Shown here in pieces: positions 1 to 7,807 of a DNA stretch of 23,991 nt. The translations under genes and the position numbers were made by a program. Source of the stretch: JBFLVQ01 sp040758525 (lineage in GTDB: Bacteria > Acidobacteriota > Blastocatellia > Chloracidobacteriales > JADJPF01). Under the pieces are notes generated by a model. It was not told the DNA's origin, searched no databases, and worked only from the letters and a program-made list of their open reading frames with translations. The stretch lies in contig JBFLVQ010000064.1 of the NCBI GenBank assembly GCA_040758525.1, positions 1 to 23,991 on the forward strand. Reading direction: 5' to 3'. Within the stretch, counting starts at the first letter, position 1, and every line of letters begins with the position of its first letter.

Positions 1-75
1 ATATTTTCCCGATCTCTTTGCGAGGAGACTATGGAGAAGCTTTGGTTAGCAGGTAAGCCGCAGCAAAATCAGTAG
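1..75 (+). CDS. Possible 3' end of a gene entering from the left edge
   Basis: From base 1 the first forward frame is open for 24 codons and ends in TAG at 73-75, reading ...EETMEKLWLAGKPQQNQ. If real, it is the C-terminal tail of a protein that starts outside the window, converging on the dioxygenase-like gene and overlapping its last 7 bases. The second forward frame also reads in a protein-like way up to its TAG at 47-49, so the true frame is not certain. Too little is visible to name a family. Confidence 0.25.
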   Translation: MFSRSLCEETMEKLWLAGKPQQNQ

Positions 76-719
76 TTTGGAATATTTAATCCCAAGATAA
101 TATCTCGTTTACCTCTTAATATCCCATCACTCCCTTTTTCTAAATGGATAATTCCATTACCACCTCTGTCCTCAAGGTCTTTACGTTTCTCACTAGTTAA
201 CAAAGGATCATCATCAAACAGATATTCGTCTATGAAATACTCATTCTTATCTGGCTCTTTTATTATTGGATGTATATGAGCAGGAATATCCCTATTAGGA
301 TAGGCTATCGGTTTTATCGTCCTGAACTTATATTCCCCTCTTTCATTAGTTCTCATCCAGGACCGTAAATGGCCATGTCTTCTAGTCCACCCATTGGTAT
401 TCTCTGCTGGAGTGTAATATCCCTTATTATCAGTGTGATAGACATAAAGAATGACATTTGCTGCTGGTGTTTTCCCATCCCTTTTGAAAATGGTTCCGCT
501 TATTTCTATTGGTTGTCCTGGTTCTGTAGTATCAGGAATCGTTGTTTCCCACCCTATCTCCTTAGGCATACCTTCATAGATACCTTCACAACCTTCGCAG
601 TCGCCACCAACATGTTTTCCATCTTTAGTTGCTAAATTCTGTGTTGGTTGTGATTTTTGCTGACAAGAGATGCTAATAAGCATCCCTATAATTACCAGTA
701 TAAGTATATTTTTGATCAT
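69..719 (-). CDS. Exported intradiol ring-cleavage dioxygenase-like protein
   Basis: 216 residues. The N-terminus is a hydrophobic leader (about residues 4-18) ending in ISISC, with Cys19 followed by QQ; this resembles a lipoprotein signal, although the residue at -3 is Ser rather than the usual Leu/Val/Ile. The body matches the catalytic beta-sandwich of the protocatechuate 3,4-dioxygenase/catechol dioxygenase superfamily: GEYKFRTIKPIAYP (129-141) followed by PAHIH (146-150). That supplies the expected iron ligands Tyr140, His148 and His150; the first tyrosine ligand is probably Tyr101 or Tyr102, but this is less clear. A CEGCEG motif (41-46) precedes the core, as in secreted members of the family. 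No aromatic-degradation genes are adjacent, so the substrate is unknown. ATG start at 719. Confidence 0.75.
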   Translation of the reverse strand: MIKNILILVIIGMLISISCQQKSQPTQNLATKDGKHVGGDCEGCEGIYEGMPKEIGWETTIPDTTEPGQPIEISGTIFKRDGKTPAANVILYVYHTDNKGYYTPAENTNGWTRRHGHLRSWMRTNERGEYKFRTIKPIAYPNRDIPAHIHPIIKEPDKNEYFIDEYLFDDDPLLTSEKRKDLEDRGGNGIIHLEKGSDGILRGKRDIILGLNIPNY

Positions 720-929
720 TTGAATTTTTTCACCCTGCCTTCTCTTACGAACAGTTCAGAACAGCTCGCCTATGGGTCTGTAGCCAAGGAAATATTGGTT
801 GTTCTCACTACTAGAATCATAATCAGTCAACTACAGGGAATCAATCCCGCCAGGTCTCTTAGCATGTAACTTAAATCCCATTACCATCGTAATTTAATCA
901 TATGAACCAATCCTAATCTGAGGTAAATT

Positions 930-1943
930 ATGAACAGAGATCTCTTCTCAAATTGGTTTAGTATGCCAAGGATAACTTCAAATCTAAGCCGTAGACTTTT
1001 TATAAAATCGACTTTAGCAACAGGAATAACCTTTTCCACAAGTTGTTCGAGGAACCTGTCTGAGCCAAATAATAACAACGCGCAAGCCAATAAACAGGAT
1101 AAACAGGATGAAAATGATATTAAATTCAGTGAACAAACCTTAAAAGCACGCCTTCGTTTAATTGCTACAAATAACTATTCAGCACCTGACCAAAATGATC
1201 TGGAACAACTTATCCCTGCAATGGTAAAACATATTGGATCGCCAGATAGCGAGTTACGTGATGATCTAATTTATCGAATATTTGCCACTTGGATACCTAA
1301 CCAGGTGCTGAGTAAAGAAAGACTGCGAGCATTGTTGACCACTGTCACTGATAAAGATCATCTGTTTTATCATATTGGTGAACAAGAAACCGATTCTGTC
1401 TTTACGCGTACTTTCTCGATGTTAATAATTCCTCTTGTTTTGATCGTACATAGGCAGTCTGCCTTTTTAACGAGTAGTGAAGTTAAGGAAATTAATTCAA
1501 CCGTAATAAAGTACCTTCATGATGAGAACGATCTACGTGGATATGTTAAGGAGAGAGGATGGGCACATGGTGTTGCACATGCTGCTGATGCCCTTGACGA
1601 ACTGGCACAATGCAATGAACTTGAACAAAATGATCTGCAAAATATACTTCTTGTTATTCGAGAAAAAGTCTCTGTTCAAAAGGCTGCTTATATACATAAT
1701 GAGGACGAAAGAATGGTTACTGCGGTAATATCTGTATTACGGCGCAAAGTTATTACAGAAACAGAGATGAAACAATGGGTTAATAATTTTGCAGAGAGTA
1801 GTGGAAAATATCCTGGACCAGAAAACTATCAATCAAAGAATAGAAAGCTCTTTCTGCGTAGCCTCTTTTTCAGATTACGTAAAGTAAAGATAGCAGAAAA
1901 TATCTGTCCATCTATCGAACAGACTTTAAATTCAATCCGGTGA
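930..1943 (+). CDS. DUF2785-like protein with Tat-type signal
   Basis: 337 residues. A twin-arginine motif, SRRLFIK (about residues 20-26), precedes a moderately hydrophobic stretch that ends at a cysteine (STSC), suggesting Tat export and perhaps lipid attachment, though the lipobox is poor. The remaining approximately 290 residues are mainly alpha-helical and include the signature RGYVKERGWAHGVAHAADAL (roughly residues 202-221), which I recognise as typical of DUF2785 proteins, whose function is unknown. GAGG lies about 6 bases before the ATG at 930. A second possible start, Met12, would keep the Tat motif. The gene is on the plus strand, divergent from the dioxygenase-like gene, and is followed by a gene remnant. 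Confidence 0.65.
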   Translation: MNRDLFSNWFSMPRITSNLSRRLFIKSTLATGITFSTSCSRNLSEPNNNNAQANKQDKQDENDIKFSEQTLKARLRLIATNNYSAPDQNDLEQLIPAMVKHIGSPDSELRDDLIYRIFATWIPNQVLSKERLRALLTTVTDKDHLFYHIGEQETDSVFTRTFSMLIIPLVLIVHRQSAFLTSSEVKEINSTVIKYLHDENDLRGYVKERGWAHGVAHAADALDELAQCNELEQNDLQNILLVIREKVSVQKAAYIHNEDERMVTAVISVLRRKVITETEMKQWVNNFAESSGKYPGPENYQSKNRKLFLRSLFFRLRKVKIAENICPSIEQTLNSIR

Positions 1944-1977
1944 GCTATACTCTATGAAATAGATTTAGGTAAAAGCA

Positions 1978-2040
1978 ATGTATAACAGAATACATATCCT
2001 AGGCGCCTCAGGGTGCGGTATTACCACTTTGGGAAAGCGA
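1978..2040 (+). pseudogene. 5' remnant of a P-loop nucleotide kinase-like gene
   Basis: An ATG at 1978 opens a frame reading MYNRIHILGASGCGITTLGK. This is a near-perfect beta-strand plus Walker A P-loop of the small adenylate-kinase-like ATPases that begin RIHIxGASGSGTTTLG. The reading frame stays open to a TGA at 2146-2148, but after about 20 residues it runs through the ribosome binding site and into the start of the next gene in a different frame, and its sequence no longer looks like a kinase. What is left is therefore the N-terminal scar of a deleted gene. The Walker motif is seen directly; gene loss is inferred. Confidence 0.6.
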
Positions 2041-2071
2041 TCAAAACAGCAATGTTACAGAGGAGAAATAT

Positions 2072-2923
2072 ATGAGACGAACTCTTGCATCGGCAATGGT
2101 GGTGCTAACATTGGTGCTAGGTGTATACGCACAGACAGCATCAGATGAAGCAGAATTAACAAAACTACTAAAAGAGTTTCTTGCTGGAGCATCACGTAAT
2201 GATGCTGCTGTGCATGACCGTTTCTGGGCAGAAGATTTGATCTATACCGGCTCATCGGGGCGACGGGTCGGCAAGGCTGATATTATGCGTGATGTACGCT
2301 CGGCAGCAGCTCCCAAGCCAGGAGATCCAACCACCATTTACTCTGCTGAAGATATTCGTATTCATCAATATGAGGATATGGCGATAGTCGCCTTCCGTTT
2401 GCTTGGCACAACCGACAAGGATGGGAAACCACTGGTTATGCAATACCTAAATACCGGCACCTTTCTGAAGCGTAATGGTAAATGGCAAGTCGTAAGTTGG
2501 CAGGCAACCAGAATGCCTCGTACAGAAGAAGAGATAAAAAAAGAGATTTCTATTACCGAGACTGCCTTTCATCAAGCAATACTCACTTCTGACATTAAGA
2601 AATTGACATCATTGATGGACGAGAGTTTCATCTGGATAGATCAGACAGGAGAACAGATAACGCGGCAGAAGTTGTTCGACCATTTAGGCTCAGGACAGCT
2701 AAAATATTCGAAACTAGAAACAAACAATGTAACCATCTATATGCATGGCGATGCCGCGGTTGTACGCGGAGTTTCACCACAGCAACGCAGCTCTATTCCC
2801 AATTCTAAGGGCTCTGGTGATGCTAGTCCTTTTACTACCTCCTATACCCTAACATTCGTTAATAAAGGCGGTGAATGGAAGATAGTAACTATGCATTCTA
2901 GTACTGTAACCAAACTCCCCTAA
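2072..2923 (+). CDS. Secreted protein with two NTF2-like (SnoaL/DUF4440) domains
   Basis: 283 residues. Residues 1-20 form a Sec signal peptide (positively charged MRR, hydrophobic core, then VYAQ). Two cone-shaped NTF2-like domains follow. The first (about 25-145) has the usual opening helix (EAELTKLLKEFLAGASRND), FWAEDLIYTGSSG, and the closing strand NGKWQVVSWQATR. The second (about 150-283) repeats the plan with FHQAILTSDIKKLTSLMDE, SFIWIDQTGE and GGEWKIVTMHSS. Such domains bind small ligands or act as catalytic pockets; no catalytic residues can be assigned here. AGGAG at 2061-2065 lies 6 bases before the ATG, which supports this start and shows that the upstream P-loop frame is not the gene in use. 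Confidence 0.7.
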   Translation: MRRTLASAMVVLTLVLGVYAQTASDEAELTKLLKEFLAGASRNDAAVHDRFWAEDLIYTGSSGRRVGKADIMRDVRSAAAPKPGDPTTIYSAEDIRIHQYEDMAIVAFRLLGTTDKDGKPLVMQYLNTGTFLKRNGKWQVVSWQATRMPRTEEEIKKEISITETAFHQAILTSDIKKLTSLMDESFIWIDQTGEQITRQKLFDHLGSGQLKYSKLETNNVTIYMHGDAAVVRGVSPQQRSSIPNSKGSGDASPFTTSYTLTFVNKGGEWKIVTMHSSTVTKLP

Positions 2924-2982
2924 GCCACGTACTAAAAATATGAAATGGCTTTGCCGATCATTCAAGCGCTTTCTGGAGTTAT

Positions 2983-3792
2983 ATGTACAATTATCTTCTC
3001 TTCTTTTTATGCCTACTCTGTCTATTTTCAAATGTTGTTATCCAAGCCCAAACTACTCATCAGACACTCGACTGGTCATCGTCATACCGTTGGGTTCACG
3101 TTGACAATGTTGACTCTCAGAAAGCGCATATTTTTGAAGAGGCAAGAATCGAGTGGTTGCGTTCACTACGGCAGCAGGACTATCTATTAGCCGATGGTAG
3201 ACCATTATTCTGGTGTGCACGCAGAGGTACGGTACAGACCTATTTAACTTTCTATCCATTTAGCCGTTTCTCTGATCTAGATTCACGACGGGAAATAGTA
3301 AAACAGACGCAGTCAATTGTCGGTCAAAATGCTGTAGATAAGTATGATACTGGCGATGTTGCGCTTGTCGCACCACATTATACACAGGTTTGGCAACGAG
3401 CCAATCAATACGATTTTGCTACAACTGAGAATGAGCCATTGACCGAGTTAACAGCCAATATTGGTCGAATAGAGATCCAGCAAGCAGATCTTCAACAAAC
3501 AGATAAGATTGATCAATTATGGCAAAGCATTAGAGATGCCCTCATTGCCCAAAAATATCCGCTAGTATGCCGTTCCTATTGGAGTTCAATAGGAACTGGC
3601 GAGTTAGTACGAATTTGGTTAGCACCAGATATAAAAGCATTTCGTACATCCCCGCCGATTCAGACTGTTGTAGCACGACAACTGGGAAAACAGAAGAGTG
3701 CCGCTATCTTCACGACATTGAAAAAACTCCTTGTCACTCATACACAGTATGAGATTGAGCGTAGACCCGATCTATCAAATCTTGGAAAATAG
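2983..3792 (+). CDS. Secreted protein of unknown family
   Basis: 269 residues. A clear signal peptide (residues 1-22, NYLLFFLCLLCLFSNVVIQA followed by QTT) indicates export. The mature part has no motif I recognise. It is mixed alpha/beta, rich in aromatic residues and glutamine, with an RWVHVDNV strand near the start, a DGRPLFWCARRG segment, and two cysteines (one in FWCARR, one in LVCRSYW) that could pair. GGAG at 2975-2978 lies close to the ATG. It follows the NTF2-like gene by 59 bases on the same strand, so the two may be co-transcribed, and a strong hairpin just downstream marks the end of the unit. Confidence 0.6.
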   Translation: MYNYLLFFLCLLCLFSNVVIQAQTTHQTLDWSSSYRWVHVDNVDSQKAHIFEEARIEWLRSLRQQDYLLADGRPLFWCARRGTVQTYLTFYPFSRFSDLDSRREIVKQTQSIVGQNAVDKYDTGDVALVAPHYTQVWQRANQYDFATTENEPLTELTANIGRIEIQQADLQQTDKIDQLWQSIRDALIAQKYPLVCRSYWSSIGTGELVRIWLAPDIKAFRTSPPIQTVVARQLGKQKSAAIFTTLKKLLVTHTQYEIERRPDLSNLGK

Positions 3793-3809
3793 TTGCACCA
3801 AAAATTAAA

Positions 3810-3849
3810 CTGCGCAATATTACAACAATGGTAGCGAATATTTGCGCAG
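3810..3849 (+). terminator. Long stem-loop after the secreted-protein gene
   Basis: CTGCGCAATATT (3810-3821) is complementary to AATATTTGCGCAG (3837-3849) over 12 pairs with one bulged T, around a 15-base loop. It starts 18 bases after the stop codon at 3792 and is followed by a T-rich run (acttttgttt, 3855-3864). Position and stability suggest a transcription terminator or 3'-end-protecting hairpin, although the T-tract is not directly attached to the stem. Confidence 0.5.
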
Positions 3850-3862
3850 GAAATACTTTTGT

Positions 3863-3890
3863 TTGTTGAGAAGATAGTATTTTCTCACAA
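3863..3890 (+). terminator. Second stem-loop, tandem with the first
   Basis: TTGTTGAGAA (3863-3872) pairs with TTCTCACAA (3882-3890) over nine pairs with one bulged T and a 9-base loop. It comes immediately after the longer hairpin and before the acyl-CoA synthetase gene. It may reinforce termination or lie in the 5' leader of the next gene. Confidence 0.3.
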
Positions 3891-3975
3891 CAGAATATTT
3901 CTTATTCGATCAGGCATAAAGGTTGCTTTAATTTCTCCAAGATGAGCGAATGATCAGTAATAAGGAGAACTATTA

Positions 3976-6735
3976 GTGGAAAACCAGAGGAAAGCACTCC
4001 ATACCAAACCTACTACAGATCCTTCACATGATGTTCTACGTCAAGAGAAGCAACCATTAGATGCCATCTTTATGCCAAAGAGTGTTGCTGTTATTGGCGC
4101 TAGTGAGACCTTAGGAAGTGTTGGACGCACTATTTTATGGAATCTTATAAATAATTCGTTTGGAGGCACCGTCTATCCAGTAAATCCCAAACGACCTAAT
4201 GTGCTAGGTATTAAAGCCTACCCTAATATTGCTACTGTGCCAGAACAGATAGATCTTGCCATTATAATTACTCCCGCTAAAGTGGTGCCAACTATTGTTG
4301 GTGAATGTATCGATGCAGGGGTTAAAGGAGCGATCGTAATATCAGCAGGGTTTAGAGAATTAGGTGCAACTGGCTACGTATTAGAGAAACAGATTGTTGA
4401 ACAACTGCAACGTGGAAAGATGCGGCTTATTGGGCCAAATTGCTTAGGAGTAATAAGCAATCGTACCGGACTCAACGCTACTTTTGCCAATGCTATGGCT
4501 CGGCCTGGTAATGTCGGATTTATCAGTCAGAGTGGCGCACTCTGCACAGCTATTCTTGATTGGAGTCTACGCGAACAGGTAGGTTTTAGCGCTTTTGTCT
4601 CAGTAGGCTCAATGCTTGATGTTGGTTGGGGCGACCTAATCTATTACCTGGGTGATGATCATAGAACACAAAGCATTGTAATTTACATGGAGTCAATAGG
4701 CGATGCACGCTCTTTTCTTTCTGCTGCCCGAGAAGTAGCGCTTACTAAACCGATCATAGTTATTAAAGCTGGCCGTACTGATGCTGCGGCTAAAGCTGCT
4801 GCATCGCATACTGGCGCACTAACAGGTAGTGATGAGGTCCTTGACGCAGCTTTTTCTCGTTGTGGGGTACTGCGTGTAACAAGCATTGCTGAACTTTTCT
4901 ATATGGCAGAAATATTAGCAAAGCAACCACGTCCAAAAGGGCCTCGCCTTATGGTCTTCACAAATGCTGGAGGCCCTGGAGTGCTAGCAACCGATGCTTT
5001 AATTAGCAATGGCGGTGAACTGGCTGAACTGTCGAATGAGACAATCCTATCACTCAATAAAATTCTTCCCGCTCATTGGAGCCATAACAACCCCATAGAT
5101 GTTCTTGGAGATGCTAGTCCTGAACTATATGCAAAAGCATTCGAGATCGCTGTAAAAGATCCCAGTTGTGATGGAATATTAGCAATATTGGCACCACAAG
5201 GAATGACTGATCCTACACAGACTGCTGAGCAGGTGAAACTGTATGCAAAGACTGCCAATAAACCGATTCTGGCAAGTTGGATGGGTGGTGCATCTGTTAT
5301 GGCTGGTGCTGCGATTCTTGCTCAAGCCAATATTCCTACTTTTCCATATCCAGACACTGCCGCTCGTATGTTCAATTATATGTGGCAATATAGCGATAAT
5401 CTGCGTAGCCTATATGAAACTCCTGTATTGTACGCTGATTCCACAGCAAGAGCTTCAGATAGAGTTTGTGTTGAAGAGATTATTGAACAAGCTCGCAAAT
5501 CTGGTAGAACCATTCTTACTGAGTTGGAATCCAAACAACTTCTCTCTGCATATGGTATTCCAGTTGTAAAGACATATGTAGCTACCAATGCAACTGATGC
5601 TATTAAACTTGCTGATGAGATCGGGTATCCTGTTGTTGTTAAACTTTTTTCAGAAACTGTCACACATAAAACTGACGTAGGTGGAGTAAAGTTAAATTTA
5701 ATTGATGCAGATTCTGTTAGGCATGCCTATTATTCTATTGAGTCATCAGTAAAAGAGAAACTTGGTGCTGGCAATTTTCTTGGCGTGACAGTTCAAAAGA
5801 TGATTAAACTTGATGGTTACGAGATTATCTTGGGCAGCAGTATAGATCCACAGTTTGGTCCAGTACTGCTTTTTGGCTCAGGTGGACAACTGGTTGAAGT
5901 ATACAAAGATCATGCGCTTGGTCTGCCACCGCTCAATACCACACTGGCACGTCGTATGATGGAGCAGACTAGGATCTTCACTGCTCTTAAAGGTGTTCGT
6001 GGGCGTAAGCCCGTAAATATTCCTGCGCTTGAACAGATTATGGTTCGATTCAGCCAGCTTGTCGTCGAACAATCCTGGATCAAAGAGATCGATATCAACC
6101 CATTGCTTATATCGGCAGAAGAGATGATTGCACTTGATGCACGTGTGGTTTTGTATGGAGCTGATACTAGTAAGGAACAGTTGCCAACACTTGCCATACG
6201 TCCCTATCCTACACAATATGTCTCACAATGGACAATGAAGAATGGAACAGAAGTTACAATACGTCCGATCCGCCCTGAAGATGAGCCATTGATTATCAAT
6301 TTTCATAAAACCCTCTCTGAACAGAGTGTCTATTTTCGTTATTTTAATATGATGAGCCTGAATTACCGCACTTCACATGAGCGATTGGCAAGAGTTTGCT
6401 TTATCGATTATGATCGTGAGGTGGCGCTTGTGGTAGAACGCAAGGATCAGCAGACAGGAAAATGCGAGATTATTGCTGTTGGTCGGCTTATTAAATTACA
6501 TGGCACAAAGGATGCCGAGTTTGCCATTGCTATTAGTGATCAATTTCAGAAAGCTGGATTAGGCACAGAGTTGCTTAGTAGACTTCTACAAATTGGTCGT
6601 GATGAAAAGCTCAGTCATATTACTGCAGATATTCTCCTTGACAATCGCGCTATGCAACATGTCTCGGAAAAGCTAGGCTTCCGACTCCATTATTCGAGCG
6701 ATGCAGAAGTGGTTAAAGCAGAGATTGCTCTTTAG
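3976..6735 (+). CDS. ADP-forming acyl-CoA synthetase fused to GNAT acetyltransferase
   Basis: 919 residues, GTG start at 3976 preceded by AAGGAG (3962-3967) at 8 bases. Domains in order: CoA-binding Rossmann fold (about 28-150, SVAVIGASETLGSVG); succinyl-CoA-ligase-like domains (about 160-490) containing the expected phospho-histidine His278 in ASHTGALTGSD; an ATP-grasp domain (about 500-740) with the second conserved histidine, His564, in THKTDVGGV; and a C-terminal GNAT domain (about 757-915) with the acetyl-CoA-binding QKAGLG (858-863). The plan is that of Pat/PatZ protein lysine acetyltransferases and of bifunctional acetate-CoA ligase/GNAT proteins. Because both histidines of true NDP-forming synthetases are kept, acyl-CoA + ADP + Pi conversion to acid + ATP (or the reverse) is plausible alongside protein acetylation. 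Stands alone; converges on the hydrogenase operon with a 19-base gap. Confidence 0.9.
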   Translation: MENQRKALHTKPTTDPSHDVLRQEKQPLDAIFMPKSVAVIGASETLGSVGRTILWNLINNSFGGTVYPVNPKRPNVLGIKAYPNIATVPEQIDLAIIITPAKVVPTIVGECIDAGVKGAIVISAGFRELGATGYVLEKQIVEQLQRGKMRLIGPNCLGVISNRTGLNATFANAMARPGNVGFISQSGALCTAILDWSLREQVGFSAFVSVGSMLDVGWGDLIYYLGDDHRTQSIVIYMESIGDARSFLSAAREVALTKPIIVIKAGRTDAAAKAAASHTGALTGSDEVLDAAFSRCGVLRVTSIAELFYMAEILAKQPRPKGPRLMVFTNAGGPGVLATDALISNGGELAELSNETILSLNKILPAHWSHNNPIDVLGDASPELYAKAFEIAVKDPSCDGILAILAPQGMTDPTQTAEQVKLYAKTANKPILASWMGGASVMAGAAILAQANIPTFPYPDTAARMFNYMWQYSDNLRSLYETPVLYADSTARASDRVCVEEIIEQARKSGRTILTELESKQLLSAYGIPVVKTYVATNATDAIKLADEIGYPVVVKLFSETVTHKTDVGGVKLNLIDADSVRHAYYSIESSVKEKLGAGNFLGVTVQKMIKLDGYEIILGSSIDPQFGPVLLFGSGGQLVEVYKDHALGLPPLNTTLARRMMEQTRIFTALKGVRGRKPVNIPALEQIMVRFSQLVVEQSWIKEIDINPLLISAEEMIALDARVVLYGADTSKEQLPTLAIRPYPTQYVSQWTMKNGTEVTIRPIRPEDEPLIINFHKTLSEQSVYFRYFNMMSLNYRTSHERLARVCFIDYDREVALVVERKDQQTGKCEIIAVGRLIKLHGTKDAEFAIAISDQFQKAGLGTELLSRLLQIGRDEKLSHITADILLDNRAMQHVSEKLGFRLHYSSDAEVVKAEIAL

Positions 6736-6754
6736 GCTAGCTAATGCTTCTGTT

Positions 6755-7804
6755 TCAACAGATACGAGGTAACTGATCTCCGCTTAGCATATCGACAATA
6801 CGTTCTGTCCCAATAATGTTCTTCATTGTAACTATAGTGGAATTTTCCTGTGTTACTCTACCTATGATGCTAGGCTTAATCTCAGGTTGAGATGAACGCA
6901 TTATCTCAAGTGCCCGATCAGCATCTGAAGAAGCGACAAATGCGATAAAACGTCCTTCGCATGCAACATAGAGCGGATCTAAACCTAATAACTCACAAGC
7001 AGCACGCACATCCTCACGAATCCCAATAGCGCTTTCATTAATCTTGATGCCTACACGTGCAGATTGGGCAAGCTCATTTAATGCGCTAGCCAACCCTCCT
7101 CGGGTAATATCACGTAAACAATGGATCTCGATTCCCGCACCAATAAGAGTTTGCACAATATTGGCGAGTGGTGCTGAATCACTCTCGATCACACTTTCAA
7201 ACTCTAACCCTTCTCTCACTGCCATGATCGCCATTCCATGGCGTCCTAGGTCTCCATTAAGCAGAATAATATCACCTGATCGAATTGATGCTGGTGAAAT
7301 CTCTTGAGAATGCTCGATCAATCCTATACCAGCAGTGTTAATAAAGATTCCATCACCTTTTCCTTTTTCTACAACTTTGGTATCGCCAGTAATAATCTCT
7401 ATATCAGCAGTCTCAGCCGCATACTTCATTGAACGAGCTACTTGCCAGAGTAATTCCATAGGTAGTCCCTCTTCAAGAATAAAGCCAGCACTAAGATATA
7501 TAGGTCGCGCTCCACACATAGCAAGATCATTTACTGTACCATTGACTGCCAGAGATCCAATATTCCCACCGGGAAAAAAGAGTGGGTGTACAACATAAGA
7601 GTCAGTAGTAAAAGCTAATCTGCCATACTTGTGTTCTATTACCGCTCCATCATGTCGAGTATTAAGGATAGAATTGCCAAATAGTGGTATAAAGATCTTC
7701 TCTAGCAGTTGATGCATCAATTTTCCACCACTGCCATGGGCAAGCAGTATCTGTGGATATTGAGTTAGTGGAATAGGGCAGGATAGAGCAAAGTCTTCTC
7801 TCAT
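6755..7804 (-). CDS. hypE: Hydrogenase maturation factor HypE
   Basis: 349 residues, full length for the family, and the last gene of the hydrogenase operon. HypE dehydrates the carbamoyl group passed to its C-terminal cysteine by HypF, giving the thiocyanate that supplies cyanide ligands to the active-site iron. The sequence ends in LPRIC, so the essential C-terminal Cys349 is present. The N-terminal AIR-synthase-like ATP-binding motifs are visible: HGSGGK (23-28) and TDSYVVHPLFFPGGNIG (67-83). It starts 3 bases after the hypD stop and ends 19 bases from the convergent acyl-CoA synthetase gene. Confidence 0.97.
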   Translation of the reverse strand: MREDFALSCPIPLTQYPQILLAHGSGGKLMHQLLEKIFIPLFGNSILNTRHDGAVIEHKYGRLAFTTDSYVVHPLFFPGGNIGSLAVNGTVNDLAMCGARPIYLSAGFILEEGLPMELLWQVARSMKYAAETADIEIITGDTKVVEKGKGDGIFINTAGIGLIEHSQEISPASIRSGDIILLNGDLGRHGMAIMAVREGLEFESVIESDSAPLANIVQTLIGAGIEIHCLRDITRGGLASALNELAQSARVGIKINESAIGIREDVRAACELLGLDPLYVACEGRFIAFVASSDADRALEIMRSSQPEIKPSIIGRVTQENSTIVTMKNIIGTERIVDMLSGDQLPRIC

Positions 7805-7807
7805 TAT

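Noticed and set aside
657..869. Forward frame ending GINPARSLSM, resembling the NPARS signature of aquaporins.
   Set aside because: Only five to six residues match, the upstream frame has no membrane helices at the right spacing, and half of it lies antisense to the dioxygenase-like gene. Probably chance.
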